Shown here piece after piece: positions 52,312-62,194 of a stretch of 64,000 nucleotides of DNA. The stretch is from Salinibacter sp. 10B (GTDB lineage Bacteria; Bacteroidota; Rhodothermia; Rhodothermales; Salinibacteraceae), in the NCBI RefSeq assembly GCF_002954405.1, contig NZ_MQWC01000004.1:1200301-1264300 (forward strand), given 5' to 3'. The notes under the pieces are model-generated. The model was not told the origin of the DNA and made no database searches. It was given only the letters and a program-made list of their open reading frames with translations. The position numbers and the translations under genes are program-made. Position 1 is the first letter of the stretch. Each line of letters begins with the position of its first letter.

Positions 52312-54123
52312 TTACCGTTTCGGCTGGAACAAAACCACTCCCCCCCGCTCGCTTCCCGACACGAGATCGAAGCGACCGTCGCCATCGAGATCGCCCACGG
52401 CAGGCGTCGCCAGGCGCGGCACGCCCTCCCACGAGAGTGCCGTTGGGGACGAGCCAAACGACGGCTCCGTCGCCGAGCCCGTATTGCGGAGAACAAAGAG
52501 TCCTTCCTCCGCTCCGATTAACAAATCAAGGGTCCCATCCCCATTCACGTCGTGAAGAGTGGGGGCACTTCGAGATCGGGCATCACTGGCCGGGAGGATT
52601 TTCGACCGTGCCCCGAACGAGGGCTCCTCCGCCGATCCCGTGTTGCGATACAAATAGACCGCGCCGTCGGCTGCCCCGACCACAAGGTCCAGCGTCCCGT
52701 CGCCCGTGAGATCACCGAGGGCGGGCGTGGCGTGACGTCCATCCATCGCAACCGCGTCCTCGTCGAGAACCGAAAACGACCCATCGCCCGTGCCGCGATG
52801 CACCGCAATGCGCCCCTTCCACGTCCCGAGCACGAGATCGTCAACGCCGTCGCCGGTAAGATCGCCGAGCGCGGGCGCATAGTGATACGCGGACGGCAGA
52901 TCGAGCGCTCCGCTCCGCCGGTAGGTCGAGTCGGTGCGGAGGAGCCGATAGAGGCGGGAGGTGGCGCCCTGCTTGGGGTCAATCTTGTTGGCGACAAGCA
53001 AGTCGGGCGTATCGTTGCCATCGAGATCCCCAACCGCCACGGCGCTCTCACTCCCAATGTCGAGCCCGCCCACGAATTGGCGGCTGCGGAGACGATAGCC
53101 ATCCTGTTGGCGCTCGTAGAAGTAGAAATTCTCGGCGAGACTGGCGTTGGCGTCGTCGGCCCCACCCAGCACCCCGACAAACAGATCCAACCGTCCGTTG
53201 TCCGTCCAATCAGTTAGGGCAGGTGCGTTGTACCCGCTCGTCTTGAGGGGATTAGACGGCGGAAAGGGCTCCGGTTCCCCACTCAGAACAGGATTGCCGC
53301 ACGCCCCCGTATTCTCGATCAGGAGAAGTCCCGGCTCAAAGAAGTCGCCCCAGAAGAGGTCCGGATCGCCGTCGTCGTCAATATCAGCAAACGTGAGTGT
53401 ATTGGCCCCATGCCGAATCCCAATTTTCCGATTCACAATTTCGATGCCCTCGAAGTTGTCGGTCACGTGAGCAAAGGTGGGCATGCCCGTCGAGTCGGTG
53501 GCCTCATAGCGAGAAATGGTACCGTCGAGCCGCCCCAGAAAAAGGTCCAGTCGCCCGTCGCAGTCGATGTCCGTTACGTTCGGAATGTTCTGCCGGTCGG
53601 AGAAGATGGCCTCTCCACTCGGCGTCCGCATCGTGTCGGCAGAAAGCTCAAAGGAGGGATTGGTGGCGGTGCCGGTATTGTGGTACGCCCGAAGATGGCT
53701 GTACGGCTGCTCGGCCAAAAGGTCCGGCACGCCATCCTGATCGAGATCCGCAAAGCGAAACCACTCCCCAACCGAAAGATCCCGATAATCGTCACTACGC
53801 CAAACAAGGCGCGGCTTCCCCTCAATCGTGACGCGCTCAAAAAACGCCACCTGGTCGGATTTTTCCTGTACGAACAGATCCTCGTCGCCATCGCCGTCAA
53901 TGTCCACAAACTGCGGACGGGGCGTGTTGAACCCTCCGTAGAACGGATTGGAGATGGGCGTGCCCGAGGCATCCATGACAGAAAAATCCGGACGCACGAC
54001 TCGACGGTAGTCCTCTGGAAACGATGCAGACTCGTCCGTGGCGGTCTGCGACGACCCGGCACACCCCATCCAGAGCAGACTGGCAACGGAGAGCACCGCG
54101 AAAAGAGAAACGACGGAGCGCAT
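52312..54123 (-). CDS. FG-GAP/VCBS repeat lipoprotein (beta-propeller)
   Basis: The start at 54123 gives MRSVVSLFAVLSVASLLWMGC, a signal peptide with a lipobox (LLWMGC). The body is made of repeats with the calcium-binding pattern D-x-D-G-D or D-x-N-G-D (DIDGDGDEDLF, DLDQDGVPDLL, DIDCDGRLDLF, DIDDDGDPDLF, DLTGDGVDDLV, DVNGDGTLDLL), typical of FG-GAP/VCBS beta-propellers. It is probably a surface-anchored protein. The ligand is unknown. Confidence 0.85.
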   Translation of the reverse strand: MRSVVSLFAVLSVASLLWMGCAGSSQTATDESASFPEDYRRVVRPDFSVMDASGTPISNPFYGGFNTPRPQFVDIDGDGDEDLFVQEKSDQVAFFERVTIEGKPRLVWRSDDYRDLSVGEWFRFADLDQDGVPDLLAEQPYSHLRAYHNTGTATNPSFELSADTMRTPSGEAIFSDRQNIPNVTDIDCDGRLDLFLGRLDGTISRYEATDSTGMPTFAHVTDNFEGIEIVNRKIGIRHGANTLTFADIDDDGDPDLFWGDFFEPGLLLIENTGACGNPVLSGEPEPFPPSNPLKTSGYNAPALTDWTDNGRLDLFVGVLGGADDANASLAENFYFYERQQDGYRLRSRQFVGGLDIGSESAVAVGDLDGNDTPDLLVANKIDPKQGATSRLYRLLRTDSTYRRSGALDLPSAYHYAPALGDLTGDGVDDLVLGTWKGRIAVHRGTGDGSFSVLDEDAVAMDGRHATPALGDLTGDGTLDLVVGAADGAVYLYRNTGSAEEPSFGARSKILPASDARSRSAPTLHDVNGDGTLDLLIGAEEGLFVLRNTGSATEPSFGSSPTALSWEGVPRLATPAVGDLDGDGRFDLVSGSERGGVVLFQPKR

Positions 54124-54346
54124 GTGCAGGAGGATGGTTCTACAAATTTCGCTCAGGGATGTCAATCGATTGACACACAGACGCCCCACTGGCCTGCTGG
54201 CCCAAAAACAGACGCACTGCAGGCACAACCGGAGCATTGCCCCCCCTCACCCCCAGAAAGGATCTCCCTGAGAGAGGACGATGTCTGTCGGGAGACGTGC
54301 CGTTCGACACAAAGGACACAGGGCGCTCAGGACACCAAGGTCCCCC

Positions 54347-55423
54347 CTACTCTCCGGACATCATGGCCCGCTGTCCCCCAAAGGTGCCTACTCCAGACGG
54401 ATAGGTTCCCACCTCAATAACCTTCGTGATCTCGTTGGTCTTCGTGTCAATGACCGTAACAGTTCCAGCCTCGGGATTGTCTCCCTCAGGCGTGTAGGTG
54501 CCGTCCCGATTGTTGTTCGACACGAAGAGGTAGCGTCCATCAGGCGACAGCGCCGTGCCGTGAGGCTGTGCAAGCCCGTCCCCTTCAATGGTCGCCGTTA
54601 CTTCGGCACTGCTTAGGTCGACGACACTGATGCTATGGGACATTTTGTTCGGCACGTAGGCCGTTTCACCGTCGCTGGAAATCACGGGGTGCCACGGCTG
54701 CTTGCCAACCTGGAGCGTATCGGTCACCGACAGGGTTGGGGACTCGCTGGCATCAAACAGCAGGAGTTGTCCCGTACGCTGTCCCCCGGCCAAGAGCGTA
54801 TTGCCATCCGGTGTCATTGCGAACTGGACAAGCGTCTGCGTATCACCGCCGAGGCGCGTGAGTTTCGTCTCGCCCGTCTGTGTATTCATCCCCATGAGCT
54901 GATTCGTCGCCAGGCTGGCAATGAACGCGTGTCCCCCGTCGTCCCGCACAGCCAGTGCGTGGGGGCGCGGAAAGAATGTATCCACACGCTCGGCCACCTC
55001 CATTGCCTGCCGATTCAGGACCCCCATGCTCTTCGGCGGATCCACGGCGCTCATCGAGCGGCCCGCATAGAGGCGATCCGACGACGGATCGAGGGCCAGA
55101 AGGCCCGGCACCTCAAAATCCGTAATTTTCCCGACGATCTTATTCTCGCGGTTGAACTTTAGGATGGTGTTCTCCCCGATCATCGTCAGGTACCAGTATT
55201 CTCCATTCGGCTCAGCCACCACGTGATGGGGCTTCGCATTCTCCGAGAACCCCCGCTCTTTCAAGTCCACCTTCGCCTCCACCGACTGCGTGTTCATGTC
55301 GATGATTGAGATGGTGGCCTCGCCCTGATTACACACGTACAGCTTCGGGCTCTGGGCCGCGCTCGGCACCGACCACGCCCCTAGAAGCAGGAAAGAGAAG
55401 AGGAACAAAAACAAGCGTCGCAT
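54347..55423 (-). CDS. YVTN-type beta-propeller secreted protein
   Basis: A signal peptide (MRRLFLFLFSFLLLGAWSVPSAAQ) is followed by YVTN-like blades: PKLYVCNQGEATISIIDMNT, then SPDGRYLFVSNNN and TVTVIDTKTNEITKVIEVG, a YncE-like 7-blade propeller. At 358 residues it is typical. Proteins of this kind act in adhesion or as periplasmic scaffolds. It stands between two other secreted beta-repeat proteins on the same strand. Confidence 0.85.
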   Translation of the reverse strand: MRRLFLFLFSFLLLGAWSVPSAAQSPKLYVCNQGEATISIIDMNTQSVEAKVDLKERGFSENAKPHHVVAEPNGEYWYLTMIGENTILKFNRENKIVGKITDFEVPGLLALDPSSDRLYAGRSMSAVDPPKSMGVLNRQAMEVAERVDTFFPRPHALAVRDDGGHAFIASLATNQLMGMNTQTGETKLTRLGGDTQTLVQFAMTPDGNTLLAGGQRTGQLLLFDASESPTLSVTDTLQVGKQPWHPVISSDGETAYVPNKMSHSISVVDLSSAEVTATIEGDGLAQPHGTALSPDGRYLFVSNNNRDGTYTPEGDNPEAGTVTVIDTKTNEITKVIEVGTYPSGVGTFGGQRAMMSGE

Positions 55424-55450
55424 GAGCAGTCAGACGTTTGACAAGAGTCA

Positions 55451-55511
55451 GTACAAAGGAGCCGACAGGGGCTGTTGTACGAGAGGAGGCGGGGCCCATT
55501 CTCGCCCCGCC
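55451..55511. terminator. Two hairpins after the choice-of-anchor-B gene
   Basis: On the minus strand the first structure reached is GGCGGGGC (55511-55504) pairing with GCCCCGCC (55495-55488), 8 bp. The second is GTACAA/TTGTAC (55451-55456 with 55475-55480), enclosing AGCC/GGCT. They lie in the 121 bases before the YVTN gene. There is no T-run, but the first has strong GC pairing. Confidence 0.5.
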
Positions 55512-55544
55512 AGTCCTCCAAACCCGTTCTGTAAAGCGCCTCGC

Positions 55545-57935
55545 TTACAGTTCCTGACGCGACGGCGTGAGAACGAACAGCCCTTCTCCGATGCTCGACA
55601 CGACAATAATGCCGCTTTCAAAGTACGGATAGTTACTCCACGATCCCTGGAAGCCGGGACTGTTCTTCCCGTACGGCTGGGTGTCGAAGTGGGCCACCTC
55701 CTTCGGCTGGGTCGGATTGCTGATGTCGAGGATGCGCAATCCGCTCTTGTAGTTGGACTGATACATCCGATCCCCCTTCACGTAGAGGTTGTGGTCCGTC
55801 GACTCCTCCGGCAGCATCTTCTCCGTCACGAGCTTGGGATTGTCGAGGTCCTTCATGTCCCACACGAGGGTGCGGGTCTGTTCCGCCTTGCCCTGCAGCT
55901 CGTCGAGCTCGTCGTTCTGGTAAAAGTAGCGCTGGTCTTCGGTAAACCAGCCCTGGTGGACGTAGGCGTGATCCGGATAGGAGGCCGTCGAAATGGCCTT
56001 TGCACTGTCCTTGTTGGTCACGTCCGCCACGCTGATGGCCGTCTCGTTGGCCCCGATGCAGATCTCGCGGCCCCGGTACTCTTGGTCCGGCCCTTCGTAC
56101 ACCACGCACTGAGCGTCGTGCGTGTAGCCGGTACCGGAGCGGCCAGTCGACTTGTCGGCAAAGCAGCCCTCAAACGTCGGATTCAGCGGGTCCTGGATGT
56201 TGATCATGTGGAGCCCGCCGCCACAGGTCTTGCCGCCGCCGCTGCTACCGACCGCGTAGGCGTACCCCGTCTCCTCGTTGATCACGATGTTGTGGACGCT
56301 GTTGACCTGATCGTAGAGCGCGTCGTGCTCGAAGGTCTTCGGCATCTCACTGGGCGAGACGTCCCGCAGCCGCGTCAGGTCAAAGATCTGCATGCCGTGA
56401 TCGCCCGCATTGTCGGCCACCACGTACGCGTGATTCTTATAGACCTTGACGTCACGCCACGAATTAATGCGTGCGCCGTCGGTGAGGGGCAGCTCCCCGA
56501 CGTAGACCGGATTCGTCGGGTTGCTCACGTCCACGAACGATGTGCCATCGGTGCGTCCGACGAGGGCATACTCGGTCCCGGTTTGGGGATCGGTCCATCC
56601 CCAGATGTCATTGAGATCAATGCCCCGGTCGCCCCCAATCTCCGAAATCGGAAGAAAGGACTGTAGGTCTACATTCTCGCAATTGAAGGCCTTCACACTG
56701 CCATCGCTGCAGGGGCGCTTCTCACCCGTGAGAGACGAGAGCACCTTGCCGGTGGTCGGCGCGATGGTGGACTTCTGCGTCCAGTCGCTGTCGGCCAACG
56801 AATAGAGCGCGAGGGTTCCCGCTCCATGGTCGTCGCCCGGAAGGCCCGCGGCCACAACCCGATCGTTCGCGGCAAGTGTAGCGCCGAGAGCGTTGCCCGA
56901 CTCGGCTTCCGAGTGCATGAGGCGGCGCACACTGCTCCAGGTGCTATCACGTTGCTGGAACCGATACAGCGCACCGGTCTGGTTCTGTGCACCGGGCGCT
57001 CCAACCCAGAGGTCCGTGCCGTCGTACGCCAGCCCGGCCCCGAAAAGGTGACGCGAGGCCCCGTCATAGGGAAGCAGTCGCCCCTGGCTCCGCCACGCAT
57101 TGGCGTTGGCGTCGAATGCATACGTGTACGCGGCGCCTGTGGCATCGTATGCTCGTGGCGCTCCGACCAGCACGTGGTCTCCGGCCCAGGCAAGGGCAGC
57201 CCCAAATTGGGCACTACCGCCCAACTCGCCGGCCGAAAGCGTCTGGACCTCGCTCCACTCTTCTCCGTCGCGGCGGAAGGCAACCACTGCCCCTCCGTCG
57301 CGCTTCGGGGCAGACACGAGCAGGTGCTCCGATGAGGCAACGATCGACTCCCCGAATCCAGCTCCCGCAGACAACTGACTGCTCCGGAGAGCTGTCGTCT
57401 CCCTCCATTCTCCGTTCTGCTGCGTAAAGACATGCACCGCCGGGGCCGTCGTCGTGTCGCCGTCAACGACCGACACCGTATTTTGAGTACTCACAAAGAG
57501 CCGACCGTCCGACAGGGCAACGCTCGCCCCCAGGCCGGAGGTGCTGTCACTCGCCGTAAGGCGTGCGGCCTGCGTCCAGCCGTCGCTTCCGGCCGTGAAG
57601 ACGTAGACGGCGTTGGACGAGGGGGCGCCTACCGCAAGCGTCTCTCCATTTCCATCAAGTGCCGCGCCAAAGTAATCGCCGACCGAGCCGTCGTTGGCCT
57701 CCAAATAGGCCGTCTCGGTCCAGCCGCCGTCGTCGGACTGGTTGAACACATACACGCGACCAGGAGAATGCGAATTGCGGGGCTCACCTACAAATACGTG
57801 CTGCCCGTCAATGTCGAGGGCCCGCCCAAAGCCGTTTTGCTGGGCCGTCGTGCCAAACGACGTCGTTTGGGCCATAGCGGGGCCGGCCCACGCAAGTAGG
57901 CAGGCAAGAAAACCAAGAAGAAAGGATCGTTTCAT
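55545..57935 (-). CDS. Choice-of-anchor-B family secreted protein with FG-GAP repeats
   Basis: After a signal peptide (MKRSFLLGFLACLLAWAGPAMAQ) the N-terminal 380 residues contain repeated FGxxLxxxGxxxxVGxP units (FGRALDIDGQHVFVGEP, FGAALDGNGETLAVGAP, FGESIVASSEHLLVSAP), an integrin-like FG-GAP propeller. The C-terminal half (about 410-790) has LVIVD-like repeats such as YQSNYKSGLRILDISNPTQP and YVGELPLTDGARINSWRDV, matching choice-of-anchor-B proteins, which carry calcium-dependent folds and often regulate surface anchoring. At 796 residues it is a complete protein. Its ligand is unknown. Confidence 0.85.
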   Translation of the reverse strand: MKRSFLLGFLACLLAWAGPAMAQTTSFGTTAQQNGFGRALDIDGQHVFVGEPRNSHSPGRVYVFNQSDDGGWTETAYLEANDGSVGDYFGAALDGNGETLAVGAPSSNAVYVFTAGSDGWTQAARLTASDSTSGLGASVALSDGRLFVSTQNTVSVVDGDTTTAPAVHVFTQQNGEWRETTALRSSQLSAGAGFGESIVASSEHLLVSAPKRDGGAVVAFRRDGEEWSEVQTLSAGELGGSAQFGAALAWAGDHVLVGAPRAYDATGAAYTYAFDANANAWRSQGRLLPYDGASRHLFGAGLAYDGTDLWVGAPGAQNQTGALYRFQQRDSTWSSVRRLMHSEAESGNALGATLAANDRVVAAGLPGDDHGAGTLALYSLADSDWTQKSTIAPTTGKVLSSLTGEKRPCSDGSVKAFNCENVDLQSFLPISEIGGDRGIDLNDIWGWTDPQTGTEYALVGRTDGTSFVDVSNPTNPVYVGELPLTDGARINSWRDVKVYKNHAYVVADNAGDHGMQIFDLTRLRDVSPSEMPKTFEHDALYDQVNSVHNIVINEETGYAYAVGSSGGGKTCGGGLHMINIQDPLNPTFEGCFADKSTGRSGTGYTHDAQCVVYEGPDQEYRGREICIGANETAISVADVTNKDSAKAISTASYPDHAYVHQGWFTEDQRYFYQNDELDELQGKAEQTRTLVWDMKDLDNPKLVTEKMLPEESTDHNLYVKGDRMYQSNYKSGLRILDISNPTQPKEVAHFDTQPYGKNSPGFQGSWSNYPYFESGIIVVSSIGEGLFVLTPSRQEL

Positions 57936-58177
57936 CGGTATTGAGGGGACGATGACCAGGACTTGAGTCGAGAACGGCAGAATAATCGCCGTCCCATCAT
58001 AGCCATCCGCGCCGACGGGGGTTCCGACTGCGGCTCGCTCCGCCTGAGCTTCGTTCTATGGAGCACACGTTTTCCGGACGTGACAGGCTCAACGGGGACG
58101 ATCGTTTTGTCCTCTTCATTCCGCGCCCTTACAATAGAATACACTCCCTTCTTTTTCTTGGCTGTCGTCATTTCCTT

Positions 58178-58891
58178 ATGCCTTCTTCCCCTTCCCGCTT
58201 CTTCGTTCTCATTCTGGGCACGTTGCTCATAGGCCTCGGCCTCTTGGCCTGCGGCGGGAGCACACCGACGAACGACATCGTCATCCGGGACGAGCAGGGA
58301 CCTGCCCCGACCCCCGACGAGGCCCGCACGGCCCTTGGCGAAGCCCTCGCGGCATTCAATCCGTACTGCCTCGCCCCAAACGCCCAAAACGATACCGACG
58401 CCTATCCCGTCCCGCTCGTCAACCCGAACCCGAATGCTCCCTCGTTCCAGTACCGGCAGCTTTCAGCGCTGGTCCACGCCGGGCTTCTCGACACCACCGT
58501 CACCCGCAGCCAGGGCGGCCTCCCCGTGCACCGGTTCTCTATCACGAAAAAGGGCCAACAAACCCAGTACGAGATTGCACAGGCCCGCAGCTACACACCA
58601 ATGTTCTGTTACGCCGTCCCGGAAGTGGCCCGGATCGACTCCATCAAAGCCCTTTACAACGCGGGCCCGAATTCGCTCGCGCAGGTCTGGTTTGCCTACC
58701 GGTATACCAACCTCGGGAAGTGGGTGCAGTCCCCTGCCGTGCAGCGCACCTACTCAGGGCTGCAGTCGCTGCCCTCGACTGCCCCCCGCCCGACCAATAT
58801 GCTCCTCATCCGCGTGGACAGTGCCTGGGTGGACCGACGCCTGACCGGCTACGAGCGACCGCCCAAAAACCCGAACGCACCGACAAACTAA
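58178..58891 (+). CDS. Hypothetical lipoprotein
   Basis: The start at 58178 (MPSSPSRFFVLILGTLLIGLG) leads to a lipobox LLAC followed by GGSTP. The mature part has two conserved-looking stretches, YRQLSALVHAGLLDTTVTRS and QVWFAYRYTNLGKWVQ, and a Pro/Asn-rich tail. No known family. Its stop codon overlaps the stop of the convergent queF-like gene (CTAA). Confidence 0.6.
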   Translation: MPSSPSRFFVLILGTLLIGLGLLACGGSTPTNDIVIRDEQGPAPTPDEARTALGEALAAFNPYCLAPNAQNDTDAYPVPLVNPNPNAPSFQYRQLSALVHAGLLDTTVTRSQGGLPVHRFSITKKGQQTQYEIAQARSYTPMFCYAVPEVARIDSIKALYNAGPNSLAQVWFAYRYTNLGKWVQSPAVQRTYSGLQSLPSTAPRPTNMLLIRVDSAWVDRRLTGYERPPKNPNAPTN

Positions 58892-59406
58892 TCGTCCCCC
58901 AACGCCGAAGGGGGACCCTGTTCACGACTATCGACGGTGCAGGTCGTGTTGATGCCCCCCCGTACCGTGTACTCGGTCCTCACCATAAGTACATCCGGAT
59001 TTTCGAGCTCTGCCCGCACGTCCCGGTAGATGTACGCGGTCACATCCTCCTGAGTAATGCCAATGTCGCGCCACGAAATCAGGTAGTACTTGAGACTTTT
59101 CAGCTCTACAACCCAATCACCCGGCACGTACTCAACCCGCACCGTGCCGGAATCCGGAAGCCCAGAAAAGGGACACACGGCCGAGAATTCGCCGGGCTCC
59201 GTCTCATACACCACGGTCTGACGAACCTCGTGCTCGTACGGCAACCGGTCAATCGTCTGCTGGCGCGCACTCGGGGGAAGAAAGGGGCGCACCTGTCCCT
59301 CCGGCTCAATGCCAAACTGCGCCATGTACTCCAGCGCCTCCTCCGTGTGCTCGCGCGCCGCTCGGGAACGGGATCGTCCGTTATCGGACTCGTGGGAATC
59401 GGGCAT
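58888..59406 (-). CDS. queF: QueF-like NADPH-dependent preQ0 reductase with an altered active-site His
   Basis: QueF reduces 7-cyano-7-deazaguanine (preQ0) to preQ1 in queuosine synthesis. Counting from 59406, the catalytic Cys78 (AVCPFSG), Asp85 and the substrate motif ELKSLKYYL (101-109) are present, with the C-to-D spacing of seven seen in B. subtilis QueF (C55, D62). The position of B. subtilis His96 is Gln119 in ITQED, while the following Glu is retained. The protein resembles the short type-I form. An upstream start at 59490, preceded by AAAGGA, would add 28 residues. The convergent stop codons overlap by four bases. Confidence 0.82.
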   Translation of the reverse strand: MPDSHESDNGRSRSRAAREHTEEALEYMAQFGIEPEGQVRPFLPPSARQQTIDRLPYEHEVRQTVVYETEPGEFSAVCPFSGLPDSGTVRVEYVPGDWVVELKSLKYYLISWRDIGITQEDVTAYIYRDVRAELENPDVLMVRTEYTVRGGINTTCTVDSREQGPPSALGDD

Positions 59407-59543
59407 GAGATCGAAAGGCTTGAACGAAAGGACAAACGACGGCACGGCGGCGGGATTCGTCCCCCCATTCGGATCCCGGCGTTCCCCCATGGGTTCCTTT
59501 CACCACGAGCGTCTCCTGGAATAAGGTATTCCTGACTGCCTGA

Positions 59544-60149
59544 ATGACTTCTCCCTTCCTCCCCCCCTCCCTTCGGATGGTCATCGGCCTCGGAATGCTC
59601 GGAGGACTCCTTCTAAGTGGCTGCGACCCTGCAGATGTCTCCTCCCCGAACACCTCCCCCCCGGCCTCTCGCCTCGATAGCCTTCCCGTGTCACCGGCGT
59701 CTCCCCCCGCCCAGGAACGCCCGTCGCGGCTCGTGCGCGGCCAGACGCTGTATGTCCCGGCCTACTCGCACATCTACATCCGGGACGCGCAGCGCACCAT
59801 GAATCTGGCGACGACTCTCAGCATTCGCAACGCAAGCCCCGATACCCCGATTACCATCTCGTCCATCGAGTATTACGACAGCAACGGCAACCACGTGCGC
59901 CCCTATCTGGACACGCCCCGCACACTCGGCGCCCTTGCATCGACGCACGTGGTGGTGGAGCAAGACGACCTGCGCGGCGGTGTCGGGGCCAATTTCCTCG
60001 TGCGCTGGCACGCCGAGACGCCGGTTCACGCACCGATCGTAGAGACCGTCATGATTACAACCGAGGCCACGCAGGGGATTTCATTTCGCAGCACGGCCCG
60101 TGTGCTGTACGAGACTTCGGCCTCGGCGGCCGACGCTCCGCAGGATTAG
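59544..60149 (+). CDS. DUF3124 lipoprotein
   Basis: A signal sequence with lipobox LLLSGC (about residues 22-27) precedes a Ser/Pro-rich linker. The main domain (about 65-190) reads QTLYVPAYSHIYIRDAQRTM, NLATTLSIRNASPDTPITIS and then the end HAPIVETVMITTEATQGISF, which fits DUF3124. The role is unknown. Its stop codon overlaps by three bases that of the convergent antiporter gene. Confidence 0.75.
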   Translation: MTSPFLPPSLRMVIGLGMLGGLLLSGCDPADVSSPNTSPPASRLDSLPVSPASPPAQERPSRLVRGQTLYVPAYSHIYIRDAQRTMNLATTLSIRNASPDTPITISSIEYYDSNGNHVRPYLDTPRTLGALASTHVVVEQDDLRGGVGANFLVRWHAETPVHAPIVETVMITTEATQGISFRSTARVLYETSASAADAPQD

Positions 60150-62194
60150 CTTTGCTGCACGGGCGCCCCCCCTTGCCGACGCGGCTCCGGCAGACGAAAA
60201 AGGTCGGCGCTCTCGGCAAACGCCTCGGCCTCCCCGAGCACAACGAGACGATCGTCGGCCTGAAGGGCAAAATCGTCGTCGGGTGTGGAGCGTGTCTCGC
60301 CGTCCCGCCGCACCGCAAGCACCCGGAGGCCGTACGTCTCTTCCAGGGCCAGCTCCCCCAGCGTGCAGGAGACGGCCGGACAGGCGTCCCGGAGCCGCAC
60401 CGTGCGGGTGTGCACGCCCTCCTCGTCGAGCCCCTGCAGCAGCAGGTGGGCGGTGTCGTCCGTCTCCCCCCGCAGCAACTCGTAGTCGTGGGCGCGGATG
60501 GTTCGCACCTGCGTCTCGATCTCCGCCGGGTCCACCTGATACGACTTCAGGACGTGCGCAAAAATTTGGACGGAGGTCTCAATTTCCTCTGGCACCACCA
60601 CGTCCGCCCCGGCGTCTCGGAAGCGCTCCAGTTCACTCAGGAACCGGGTGCGCACAATGAGTCGAAGCGTCGGATTCTCATGCCGCGCCACGTGCGTCAT
60701 CCGGTACGCGGCGTCCTGGTCGTTCACCACGATAACGCAGAGCTTGGCCCGCTGAATGCCCGCCTCCTCCAGCAGCGGCCCCCGCGTGGCGTCCCCGTAG
60801 ATGGCGTGATAACCCATCTCGCGCGCCTCCTGCACCGATCGCGGATTCAGGTCTACCACCACGAAGGGCAGGTCGTCCTCATGGAGCACCTGCGCGAGCC
60901 GCCGGCCCGCCGGCCCGAAGCCCACGATGACGACGTGATCCTCCAGCTCGGTCGTCCCCGCCGAGGGAGTCGCGTCGGTGTCCTCCGAGAGGCGTCCCAG
61001 TACGGTCCCTTGAAGCCACTCTCCAAGAGACGGTCCCACCTTCAGGAGGGCGGGCGTCGCCAGCATGAGCAGCACGGCCGTCGCGATAAACGTCTGCTCG
61101 CCCGCCTCGCCGAGCCCCATCGGCGAGAGCCCCACGGCCCGCCCCGTCCGCTCCAACACAAACGAGAATTCCCCGATCTGCGCCAGGGTCAGGCCCACCG
61201 CCGCCGAGATGCGGATGGGCACGCCCAGCGCAAGGGCCGACACGGTGGTGATGAGAAACTTTATGACGAGCACGCCGCCCACTGCCCCCAGCAACAGGAA
61301 CGGCTCTTCGAGAAAAAAGGAGAGGTCCAGGAGCATGCCGACCGACACGAAAAAGACGGCATTGAAGAGGGAGCGGAAGGGCAAGACCTCGCTCAGGGCC
61401 TGTTCGCTGTACTCGCTTTCGCTAACGACGAGCCCGGCCAAGAAGGCGCCCAGCTCCAGACTGACGCCCGCTAGGCTCACGAGCCAGGCGGTTCCCAACC
61501 CGATGGCCGCCACCGCCAGCACGAAGAGTTCCGGCCGTCGCACGTGGGCGACGCCCTTCAGAAGGTACGGCACGATGATTCGCGCCAGGATGAGCGTGAC
61601 GACGATCACGAGCGCCGCCTTGCCCAGCGCCAGGGCGACCGCCCACCCGGACCCGCCGGTGCCTGCAAGCATCGGGATGATCAAAATCATCGCCACGATG
61701 GCGAGGTCCTGAAAGATGAGCATGGCGAGGGAGAGCTGCCCGGACGGCGTGTCCGTTTCGCCGCGGTCGGCGAGGAGGCTGAGCACCACGGCCGTACTGC
61801 TCAGCGCCACCAGGAAGCCGGTGTAGATGCTCGACGCCCAGCCAATTCCCGCCATCCATCCCCCGAGGGTGACCACCAGAATGATCCCCCCGACCTGGAG
61901 CCCGCCCCCAATGCTGATGGCGCGCTTGAGGCGGGACAACTTGCTGAGGCTAAACTCGATACCGATTTCGAAGAGGAGGAGGATGACCCCAATCTCGGCC
62001 AGCGTCGAAACCAACTCCGGGTCCTGGATGAGCCCGAGCGCATTTGGCCCCACCGCAACGCCCGTCAGCAAAAAGCCGGCGATGGGCACCAACCGGATCC
62101 GCGTACAGACATACGCGATCAATGCGCTTAGGGCAAAGAGACCGACAATTTCTCCCAGAAACGGAAGGGAAGCAGCAAGGACGGGCACGGACAC
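60146..62194 (-). CDS. Kef-type monovalent cation:proton antiporter with RCK domains
   Basis: This is a CPA2-family antiporter or gated channel. About 12-13 membrane helices occupy residues 1-400, with the core GVILLLFEIGIEFSLSKL, and FLAGLVVSESEYSEQALSEV in the middle. The RCK_N (Rossmann) domain follows (DHVVIVGFGPAGRRLAQVLHE, about 425-445; then VVVDLNPRSVQEAREMGY), and then RCK_C (about 590-670). At 682 residues it fits KefB/YbaL-type transporters. The RCK domain suggests gating by a nucleotide or glutathione conjugate; no KefF-like ancillary protein is nearby. Confidence 0.9.
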   Translation of the reverse strand: MSVPVLAASLPFLGEIVGLFALSALIAYVCTRIRLVPIAGFLLTGVAVGPNALGLIQDPELVSTLAEIGVILLLFEIGIEFSLSKLSRLKRAISIGGGLQVGGIILVVTLGGWMAGIGWASSIYTGFLVALSSTAVVLSLLADRGETDTPSGQLSLAMLIFQDLAIVAMILIIPMLAGTGGSGWAVALALGKAALVIVVTLILARIIVPYLLKGVAHVRRPELFVLAVAAIGLGTAWLVSLAGVSLELGAFLAGLVVSESEYSEQALSEVLPFRSLFNAVFFVSVGMLLDLSFFLEEPFLLLGAVGGVLVIKFLITTVSALALGVPIRISAAVGLTLAQIGEFSFVLERTGRAVGLSPMGLGEAGEQTFIATAVLLMLATPALLKVGPSLGEWLQGTVLGRLSEDTDATPSAGTTELEDHVVIVGFGPAGRRLAQVLHEDDLPFVVVDLNPRSVQEAREMGYHAIYGDATRGPLLEEAGIQRAKLCVIVVNDQDAAYRMTHVARHENPTLRLIVRTRFLSELERFRDAGADVVVPEEIETSVQIFAHVLKSYQVDPAEIETQVRTIRAHDYELLRGETDDTAHLLLQGLDEEGVHTRTVRLRDACPAVSCTLGELALEETYGLRVLAVRRDGETRSTPDDDFALQADDRLVVLGEAEAFAESADLFRLPEPRRQGGAPVQQS

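Noticed and set aside
59407-59543. preQ1 riboswitch in front of the queF-like gene
   Set aside because: No CTAGCTACA-type core or A-rich tail could be found in the short divergent gap.
60152-61474. A long open frame antisense to the Kef antiporter gene, and similar long antisense frames over mexA-like, argB, DUF, uvrB and choice-of-anchor genes
   Set aside because: GC-rich codon use opens long opposite-strand frames. They lack domains, are rich in Arg, Pro and His, and lie wholly over well-supported genes.
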